DNA of 9,451 bases, from contig JAPLUX010000076.1 of the NCBI GenBank assembly GCA_026397455.1, positions 1 to 9,451 on the forward strand. The letters run 5' to 3'. Of the stretch, positions 4,635 to 9,451 are shown in pieces. The stretch's first letter is position 1. Each line of letters begins with the position of its first letter. The position numbers were made by a program, and so were the translations under genes. The DNA comes from Candidatus Aenigmatarchaeota archaeon (GTDB lineage Archaea; Aenigmatarchaeota; Aenigmatarchaeia; CG10238-14). The notes below the pieces were generated by a model, which had not been told where the DNA came from, did not search any database, and saw only the letters and a list, made by a program, of their open reading frames with translations.

Positions 4635-5906
4635 ATGACAGTAGACTTAACTATAAAGAACTGTAAGCTATGGTACAAGAAGAAAACATTAGTTTTTGGA
4701 GTAGCTATTGACGATGGAAAGATAGTCTCTATTTCTAAGGATATTAGACTTCCAAAATCTGATGAAAACATAAATTGTAGAGGTAAGATTGTGCTTCCTG
4801 GACTAATAGATGCTCACGTACACTTCAGAGAACCAGGTTTTACATGGAAAGAAGACTGGTCGACAGGGTCTAAAGCTGCTGCTCATGGTGGTATAACTCA
4901 TGTCATGGATATGCCGAACACAGACCCATCAACTATTACTGTAAGAAATTTACTCGATAAGAAGGAACTTGCTAAAAAATCCGTCGTTAACTTTGGACTC
5001 TATGCTGAAGTTGTTAAAGAAAATATAGATAGTATAAAGGAATTGGCTAATCATTCTGTTGCATTCAAGGTATACATGAGTGAATCGACGGGTGGGTTGA
5101 AATTGGACGATAATACTCTGCTAATGAAAGCCTTTTACAACATTTCAAAGACTAATAAAGTTGTTTGTGTTCATGCTGAAAATCAAGCGATAAACGAACG
5201 TTGTTTGAAGAGATACAGAAAAAGTTCTGACCCGTTGGAATTTTCTCTTTCTAGACCAGTTGAATCGGAAATATTGGCTATTAAAGATGCGATTGAAACA
5301 GCTAGACGGACTGAAGCCAAACTCCACGTATGTCACGTGACAACAAAAGAAGGTTTGAACCTGATAAAAAAAGCCAAGAAGGATGTTGACATCACTTGTG
5401 AAACTTGCCCACAATATCTTTTCATGACTCAAAATGATTTGAGAGATAAAGGGACGTTGGCTAAGACTAATCCACCATTAAGGACAAAAGAAGACCAAAT
5501 TGCCCTATGGAAAAGGATTTCTAACGGGACTATCGACATCATTGCGTCAGACCATGCTCCGCATACAATGCAAGAAAAACTGCAAGACATGTGGATAGCA
5601 CCTGCCGGGGTTCCTGGTGTTGAGACTACTTTACAATTGATGTTGAACGCTGTGAATAAGAGGATGATTAAACTTGAAAGGTTAGTCGGGTTAATGCATG
5701 ATAACCCTGTTAAAAGATTTGGTTTGACTAATTACGGAATTGAAGTCGGAAAAGATGCTAACTTGACTGTAATCGATTTGAAAAAAGAATGGAAGATATC
5801 GAACGATGATTTGTTAACGAAATGTAAATGGAGTCCTTATGATGGATGGAAAGGAAAAGGTTGTCCTGAAATAACCATCGTGAATGGACAACGGTTAAAT
5901 CTTTAA
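4635..5906 (+). CDS. pyrC: Dihydroorotase, class I (PyrC)
   Basis: Dihydroorotase cyclises carbamoyl-aspartate to dihydroorotate, the step before PyrD. The 423-aa length is usual for the class I amidohydrolase form. Metal and catalytic residues are all visible: H61 and H63 in DAHVHFREPG (59-68), K145 in AFKVYM as the carboxylated lysine bridging two zinc ions, H180 in CVHAEN, H231 in HVCHVT, and D306 in ASDHAPHT (304-311). Substrate-contact motifs MPNT (93-96), TCETCPQYL (254-262) and PAGVPGVET (323-331) are intact. Upstream lies the 73-aa gene; 17 bases after the stop an unknown 93-aa gene begins. A TATA box at 4605-4613 indicates its own leaderless transcript. No oddities seen. Confidence 0.96.
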   Translation: MTVDLTIKNCKLWYKKKTLVFGVAIDDGKIVSISKDIRLPKSDENINCRGKIVLPGLIDAHVHFREPGFTWKEDWSTGSKAAAHGGITHVMDMPNTDPSTITVRNLLDKKELAKKSVVNFGLYAEVVKENIDSIKELANHSVAFKVYMSESTGGLKLDDNTLLMKAFYNISKTNKVVCVHAENQAINERCLKRYRKSSDPLEFSLSRPVESEILAIKDAIETARRTEAKLHVCHVTTKEGLNLIKKAKKDVDITCETCPQYLFMTQNDLRDKGTLAKTNPPLRTKEDQIALWKRISNGTIDIIASDHAPHTMQEKLQDMWIAPAGVPGVETTLQLMLNAVNKRMIKLERLVGLMHDNPVKRFGLTNYGIEVGKDANLTVIDLKKEWKISNDDLLTKCKWSPYDGWKGKGCPEITIVNGQRLNL

Positions 5907-5907
5907 C
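5894..5907 (+). promoter_or_regulatory. Palindrome with TATA-like half before the 93-aa gene
   Basis: GTTAAA-TC-TTTAAC is a perfect 6-2-6 inverted repeat spanning the pyrC stop codon. Its left half lies about 26-27 bases before the ATG at 5924 and may serve as the TATA box of that gene. Whether the symmetry matters or is a by-product of a weak TATA element is undecided. Confidence 0.35.
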
Positions 5908-5923
5908 TGTTCTATAATTTTCC

Positions 5924-6205
5924 ATGTCAAACACACCAAAAATGGAAGTCATGATACATTACAAGGGAACAAAACCCTATCTAATTGAAGGAAGATGTTA
6001 CATAAATCCAGATTGTTATTCTAGATCAGATATAAATTGGATTGAGCAAATGCTATCAATTGCAGGCCAAAGAGCAGTATGCCCTGGTGAAGTAAGTTGC
6101 CATTTAGAATTAGAATTGGAGGGTGATATTACAGTCAAAAATTCTACTTGTGAAGGTCGAAACTTGTCTGTTAGAAAAAAAACATATAGAATGTTCGTCC
6201 TATAA
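5924..6205 (+). CDS. Unrecognised 93-aa Cys-rich protein between pyrC and pyrE
   Basis: I do not recognise this family. The 93-aa soluble protein has five cysteines: C25 and C31 (CX5C), C53 and C59 (again CX5C), and C76. The two equally spaced pairs could bind a metal. The chain looks beta-rich (MEVMIHYKG, HLELELEGDITV) around one helix (INWIEQMLSIAG). There is no signal peptide or membrane helix, so it is probably cytoplasmic. It starts 17 bases after pyrC and its stop lies three bases from the stop of the convergent pyrE, so the position is tightly packed among pyrimidine genes. No enzyme motif is evident; a helper or regulator in the pathway is only a guess from location. Confidence 0.7.
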   Translation: MSNTPKMEVMIHYKGTKPYLIEGRCYINPDCYSRSDINWIEQMLSIAGQRAVCPGEVSCHLELELEGDITVKNSTCEGRNLSVRKKTYRMFVL

Positions 6206-6208
6206 GAA

Positions 6209-6928
6209 TCATTGTAATTTTATTGCCCCATATCTATTATAATAGTCGATCCAATTTTGTTTTATTTCTTTGTTCAAATCATTTTTAACACTGTCAAAGA
6301 TTGTTTTCATGTTTAACAGTGGAAATATTTTCAAACCGAAAGTTTCTTCGATTGATTCGACAGCACTCTTGTCTTCAACTTTTACTGCATCACCCATTTT
6401 TTCCTGTCTGTCAACGATTAAAATCATGCCAACGACTTTGTGATTTTTTAAGACATTGAGTTTTTCTAATGCTTCAACCTTTGTACCGCCTGTAGTGATG
6501 ACGTCATCTATCAACAGAACCTTCTGTCCAGGTTTAAAGTAACCCGCGCCAACTATGACTTGATCCATCGTCTTATCTGCATAATTTTTTTCTTCTTTTC
6601 TGTCATAGAGGTATCTCTTGTTTATTCCGTATAATTCATTCAATCCTTCACATGCTAGAACAGCCAAGTTTATTCCCTTGTAAGCTGGGCCGAATATGAA
6701 ATCAAAATCTTCAATTTTTTTTTCTTTCAACAAAGAACCGATGAAATGTCCTAGTGTTGTTTTAAGTTTACTCAATGATTCTCCATCAGTTAAAGCACCG
6801 ATGTTGATGAAATTCGGTGATTTTCTACCACTCTTGAAAATGAATAATTCATTCAGGTTGGGAGCAACCCTCAAGGCACCTTTTTTAATCAAAACATCCA
6901 GAAATTCTTTTTCTATGTTTTTTTTCAT
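6209..6928 (-). CDS. pyrE: Orotate phosphoribosyltransferase (PyrE)
   Basis: PyrE joins orotate to PRPP, giving OMP. The type I PRTase signature VLLIDDVITTGGT (137-149) with the acidic pair D141-D142 is intact. FKSGRKSPNF (31-40) is the N-terminal orotate/PRPP-site strand, GPAYKGINLA (80-89) the following substrate loop, and YDRKEEK (108-114) the start of the catalytic flexible loop. At 239 aa it is longer than most PyrE proteins (about 180-215); the extra length is mainly a C-terminal helical segment (about 207-232). The gene converges with the 93-aa ORF and diverges from the secreted-protein gene. Two AT-rich elements upstream on the minus strand (TTAAATATA and AATAATATTA) could act as TATA box. 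A bifunctional fusion is excluded because PyrF is encoded separately. Confidence 0.94.
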   Translation of the reverse strand: MKKNIEKEFLDVLIKKGALRVAPNLNELFIFKSGRKSPNFINIGALTDGESLSKLKTTLGHFIGSLLKEKKIEDFDFIFGPAYKGINLAVLACEGLNELYGINKRYLYDRKEEKNYADKTMDQVIVGAGYFKPGQKVLLIDDVITTGGTKVEALEKLNVLKNHKVVGMILIVDRQEKMGDAVKVEDKSAVESIEETFGLKIFPLLNMKTIFDSVKNDLNKEIKQNWIDYYNRYGAIKLQ

Positions 6929-6956
6929 AGAACCACTTTATCTAATATTATTCAAG

Positions 6957-6967
6957 TAACTATATTT
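6957..6967 (-). promoter_or_regulatory. TATA-like element of pyrE
   Basis: Read on the minus strand, ATTAAATATAG lies about 32-42 bases before the pyrE ATG, which would give a short leader. A nearer alternative, AATAATATTA at roughly 14-25 bases before the ATG, is also present, so the assignment is tentative. Confidence 0.35.
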
Positions 6968-7028
6968 AATCTTTGGTTGGCTTATCTGTCATAATGTTGG
7001 TATAACAATCGAAATACAAAAAAGATAA

Positions 7029-7038
7029 TTTTATAATA
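7029..7038 (+). promoter_or_regulatory. TATA box of the secreted PA14 protein gene
   Basis: TTTTATAATA after the purine-rich AAAAAAGATAA is centred 26 bases before the ATG at 7060, predicting a leaderless messenger. Confidence 0.6.
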
Positions 7039-7059
7039 CGGTAAAAGAATAATATTTAT

Positions 7060-8091
7060 ATGAAAGTAAAGATTTTGATCATCCTTCCATTGATACTTAC
7101 CGTAGGTATTCTATTAGGACATTTGATGCAAGTATTGGCTAATCCAGGAATAGTTACTAATCCTGGACACTCAGTTAATCAATTAGGTGCCGGTACTTTT
7201 GCTGAACAAGGTGATTATTTTTTTCCAGGAACGAGTAAAGTTGGTATCGGACAGGTCCCTGGATCTTATAAACTGAATGTTCTCGGTAATATATGGACAA
7301 CTGGCATTGATGTTGTTGGTGATGTTAGAACTAATAATTTGATTACATATGATCAAACCTGTCCTACTGGTTGGAGTTGTCAAATAAAAACTTGGGATAT
7401 AGCGGCACAGTCAGGACAATTTTATGGTAATTTAGATGTTCATAAGCAATTAATACTTGGTAAACTTGATGCCGTAAATGAAGGTGGGGAAATATACTGG
7501 GAAGGGGTAGTTGGAGGAGCAAACCAAGATTTTATAATGGATAGATATACCAATAAATTGAGGATCTATCTTAATTCTAACGGTGCAGAGTTGATGAGTA
7601 TAGATTCTAGTGGTAATTTGAATATTGGTGGTATTTTGATTGGGGAACAAGGTTACTTATATGCAATTTTTACAAGAGCGGTAGGTACAGATAATGTATG
7701 GAAAGCTGTTAAGATGGATAAATATTCTTCGATAGATTGGACAAATATTAATGCTGGGGGGTATACAGATCAGTTAACTGTCAACATAATGGGTTATATC
7801 AAACCAAAATATAGCGAGACATATACATTTTATGTTACAACAGATGATGGTGCAGCTCTTTGGATTGGTGGTGCCAAAGTTGTGGAATCATGGCAATCAC
7901 AAGGTGCCACAACATACACGGGAACTATATCACTTATTGGCAATAAATGGTATCCGATTTTGTTGGAGCATTATCAAGAAATTAGCACTGAGCGTCTAAA
8001 ACTTGAATGGAGTTCATCTAGTCAACCAAGAGAGACTATATCAGGTAGCAGTTTTGCTATGCCACCTGTTTGGGGATACAAAATATATTAA
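7060..8091 (+). CDS. Secreted or surface protein with tail-fibre-like region and C-terminal PA14 domain
   Basis: The 343-aa protein starts with a signal peptide: Lys at 2 and 4, hydrophobic core 5-20, and a plausible cleavage site after VLA (25-27). Residues 40-100 carry a fibre-like module (GTSKVGIGQVPGSYKLNVLG) resembling short repeats I associate with phage tail spikes and archaeal surface proteins, where relatives read KVGIG-SPSYKLDV-G. A similar echo occurs at 177-192 (LMSIDSSGNLNIGGI). The C-terminal part, about 195-335, has the PA14/GLEYA fold pattern: GYIKPKYSETYTFYV, the DDG at 262-264 followed by AALWIGG (265-271), and LLEHYQE-ERLKLEW. PA14 domains often bind sugars. A single Cys pair (C101, C107) may be a disulphide. 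It probably sits outside the cell in attachment or envelope structure. It has no link to pyrimidine synthesis. Confidence 0.82.
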   Translation: MKVKILIILPLILTVGILLGHLMQVLANPGIVTNPGHSVNQLGAGTFAEQGDYFFPGTSKVGIGQVPGSYKLNVLGNIWTTGIDVVGDVRTNNLITYDQTCPTGWSCQIKTWDIAAQSGQFYGNLDVHKQLILGKLDAVNEGGEIYWEGVVGGANQDFIMDRYTNKLRIYLNSNGAELMSIDSSGNLNIGGILIGEQGYLYAIFTRAVGTDNVWKAVKMDKYSSIDWTNINAGGYTDQLTVNIMGYIKPKYSETYTFYVTTDDGAALWIGGAKVVESWQSQGATTYTGTISLIGNKWYPILLEHYQEISTERLKLEWSSSSQPRETISGSSFAMPPVWGYKIY

Positions 8092-8137
8092 AATCATTTA
8101 TTATTGGTTTATTTTCTAGAAAAGAATAAAAAATCAA
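8092..8137 (+). terminator. T-rich stretch after the PA14 gene
   Basis: The first part of this gap (8098-8116) is T-rich with TTTATTATT and TTTATTTTCT, suitable for archaeal oligo-T termination before the pyrF promoter. Confidence 0.3.
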
Positions 8138-8147
8138 TTAAATATAT
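8138..8147 (+). promoter_or_regulatory. TATA box of pyrF
   Basis: TTAAATATAT, after the A-rich AAAAAATCAA, is centred 27-28 bases before the GTG at 8170. The spacing supports a leaderless GTG start. AGGTGA at 8168-8173 overlaps the start codon and therefore cannot act as its ribosome binding site. Confidence 0.6.
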
Positions 8148-8169
8148 TCTTCATTACAAAAAATAATAG

Positions 8170-8793
8170 GTGATAAAAATCAGACTTATAAAATATGATA
8201 GAAGTGTAATTCCTGCTTGTGATGTCAACACTTTGCAAGAACTTAAAAAATTGATTTCTGAAACACATAATATAAAGAGAATAGGCGGTTATAAGATTGG
8301 TTTTACCTTAGCATTAAATCATGGTTTACCTTCTGTTGTCAAAACTATCCGTAAATTCACTGATTTACCGATAATTTACGATCATCAAAAAGCTGCAACA
8401 GACATACCTGACTGGAATCAAAAATTCGCAAGAGTGTGCAAAGATGCTGGAGTTGATGCTGTTACTCTTTTTCCACTATCTGGACCTGCAACTGAAGAGA
8501 CATGGATTAAGGCTTGTCAAAATGTAGGATTAGGAGTTATAGTCGGTGGTGAAATGACGCATCCTAAATTCAAGAGAAGTGAAGGTGGTTTTATAGCTGA
8601 TGATGCTTTGAAGTCACTATTACAAAAAGTGAAAGAGTTGACATTCTTTGCTCCAGGTTTCGTAACCCAAGACGGAGAAATAACTGAAGCTGCTAAAGCT
8701 GCTGGAAAATCCTGGCATGCTATAGTCGGAAGAGCGATTTATGAGGCAAAAGATATCAGAAAAGCTGCTGAAGAGATGACAAGTCAACTATAG
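8170..8793 (+). CDS. pyrF: Orotidine 5'-phosphate decarboxylase (PyrF), variant active-site spacing
   Basis: PyrF decarboxylates OMP to UMP, the last step of the pathway. The 207-aa protein follows the family plan: PACDV (15-19) with D18, K42 in YKIGFTLAL, the Asp-Lys-Asp loop in YDHQKAATDI (70-79), a phosphate loop GGEMTHP (126-132), FAPGF (160-164), and VGRAIYEA (186-193) with phosphate-binding R188. The catalytic loop differs from the textbook D-x-K-x-x-D-I: here D71-x2-K74-x3-D78-I79, one residue longer on each side of the lysine. Alternative pairings of acidic residues are not available nearby. With pyrC, pyrD/K, pyrE and prs around it and no other candidate in view, OMP decarboxylase is the best call, although a relative acting on another phosphosugar in the same superfamily cannot be ruled out. 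Start GTG is chosen from the TATA spacing. It ends in TAG. Confidence 0.87.
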   Translation: MIKIRLIKYDRSVIPACDVNTLQELKKLISETHNIKRIGGYKIGFTLALNHGLPSVVKTIRKFTDLPIIYDHQKAATDIPDWNQKFARVCKDAGVDAVTLFPLSGPATEETWIKACQNVGLGVIVGGEMTHPKFKRSEGGFIADDALKSLLQKVKELTFFAPGFVTQDGEITEAAKAAGKSWHAIVGRAIYEAKDIRKAAEEMTSQL

Positions 8794-8798
8794 AGTCA

Positions 8799-8808
8799 AT
8801 ATTTATTC
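8799..8808 (+). promoter_or_regulatory. TATA-like element of prs
   Basis: AATATTTATT just after the pyrF stop is centred about 33 bases before the prs ATG at 8836 and would give a leader of roughly seven bases. Co-transcription from the pyrF promoter across the 42-base gap is equally possible. Confidence 0.35.
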
Positions 8809-8835
8809 TTAAACTCGAATTATTATTCTGATAGT

Positions 8836-9451
8836 ATGTTAGTCTTAAACGGTTCTAACTCAACATCATTAGGAGAAAAAATCGCTATAGATTTAGGTAT
8901 AAAATTCGAGAATGTAACTTCAAGAATATTTCCAGACGGAGAAAGTTATGTCAAGATAAACACAGATGTCAACGATAGGAATGCTATAATCGTCCAGACC
9001 ATGTTCCCAAACCAGAATAATTCTTTGATAGAATTTCTTTTGATTGCAGACACAGCTAAGGATTTAGGAGCAAGGACGATAACGGGTGTAGTTCCTTATC
9101 TAGCATACTCACGTCAAGACAGAAGATTCCAACCAGGCGAGGCATTAAGCGCTATGACAGTGGCAAAATTGATGAAAGCTGTAGGTGTGGAAAAACTGAT
9201 AACAGTCGATACTCATTATCATCATAAAGGGCCAGGTGAGTTTGATTTTTTTGGGATAGAATGTGTTAATGTTTCTGCAGGCCGTTTACTGTTAGACCAT
9301 ATCAAAGAAAAAGTAGACTTAGATTTGATGACGATAGGGCCAGATTTAGGGTCGTCTGAAATCATTAAGTATGCAACCGGAGAAGAGATGTTTTTAACAA
9401 AGGAAAAAAGATGCCCTGTGTGTGGAAAATTAGCTCAAGAATGCGAATGTA
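8836..9451 (+). CDS. prs: Ribose-phosphate pyrophosphokinase (PRPP synthetase), 3' end beyond window
   Basis: PRPP synthetase transfers pyrophosphate from ATP to ribose 5-phosphate; its product is the co-substrate of PyrE. 205 codons are present of an expected 285-320, cut by the window edge. Visible motifs: RIFPDGESYVKI (30-41), PYLAYSRQDRRF (87-98) for ATP binding, GEALSAMTVAKLM (101-113), VDTHYHH (124-130) containing the catalytic histidine region, and GPDLGSSE (168-175), equivalent to the usual PD-G ribose-phosphate loop region. At the place of the catalytic flexible loop the protein reads KEKR (189-192), as in relatives, but continues with C193-x2-C196-x6-C203-x-C205, which I do not know from standard enzymes. 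Start is ATG at 8836; there is no Shine-Dalgarno sequence. It follows pyrF by 42 bases. Confidence 0.92.
   Translation, partial: MLVLNGSNSTSLGEKIAIDLGIKFENVTSRIFPDGESYVKINTDVNDRNAIIVQTMFPNQNNSLIEFLLIADTAKDLGARTITGVVPYLAYSRQDRRFQPGEALSAMTVAKLMKAVGVEKLITVDTHYHHKGPGEFDFFGIECVNVSAGRLLLDHIKEKVDLDLMTIGPDLGSSEIIKYATGEEMFLTKEKRCPVCGKLAQECEC

Noticed and set aside
5145..5432. Long minus-strand ORF inside pyrC, and similar ones inside pyrD, pyrK, the protease, pyrE and PA14 genes
   Set aside because: They are antisense or alternate-frame shadows of clearly recognised genes and show no motif of their own.
1..9451. CRISPR array, insertion sequence or prophage
   Set aside because: No regularly spaced repeats, transposase, integrase or long terminal inverted repeats were found; the fibre-like protein stands alone without phage genes.

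Overview
The window looks archaeal, most likely from a small-genome DPANN lineage (Woesearchaeota/Pacearchaeota-like). The DNA is AT-rich. Most genes have a TATA-like box about 26-28 bases before the start codon and no ribosome binding site, which is the archaeal leaderless pattern. The gene content fits: an archaeal-type cytidylate kinase, a presenilin-type membrane protease, a small two-helix membrane protein of a style I associate with DPANN genomes, and a secreted protein with tail-fibre-like and PA14 segments. The exact lineage is an inference.

The theme is de novo pyrimidine nucleotide synthesis. From left to right: the lysine-rich tail of an unknown gene (1-23) and a T-rich terminator; pyrD and pyrK, which abut and form class 1B dihydroorotate dehydrogenase (100-1794); a small membrane-protein gene interrupted by an in-frame TAG (1991-2317); a presenilin-like aspartyl protease (2463-3335) convergent with cmk (3339-3938, minus strand). 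Next come an AT-rich regulatory-looking gap (3939-4189), a 58-codon zinc-finger-like ORF and a 73-aa partner (4190-4605); pyrC (4635-5906); an unrecognised 93-aa Cys-rich protein (5924-6205) convergent with pyrE (6209-6928, minus strand). The right end holds a secreted PA14 protein (7060-8091), pyrF starting at GTG (8170-8793), and the first 205 codons of prs, PRPP synthetase (8836 to the edge).

Together PyrC, PyrD/PyrK, PyrE and PyrF carry carbamoyl-aspartate to UMP. Prs makes the PRPP that PyrE consumes, and Cmk phosphorylates CMP to CDP (perhaps UMP too). Carbamoyl-phosphate synthetase and aspartate carbamoyltransferase (pyrB/pyrI) are not in the window. The genes are clustered but lie on both strands, mostly behind their own promoters, so this is a neighbourhood and not one operon.

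The items most worth a second look are: the amber codon splitting the membrane gene; the zinc-finger/73-aa gene pair with palindromic promoter sequences and an unclear start; a four-cysteine CX2CX6CXC motif in Prs directly after its catalytic-loop-like KEKR; and the altered spacing of the catalytic Asp-Lys-Asp motif in PyrF.
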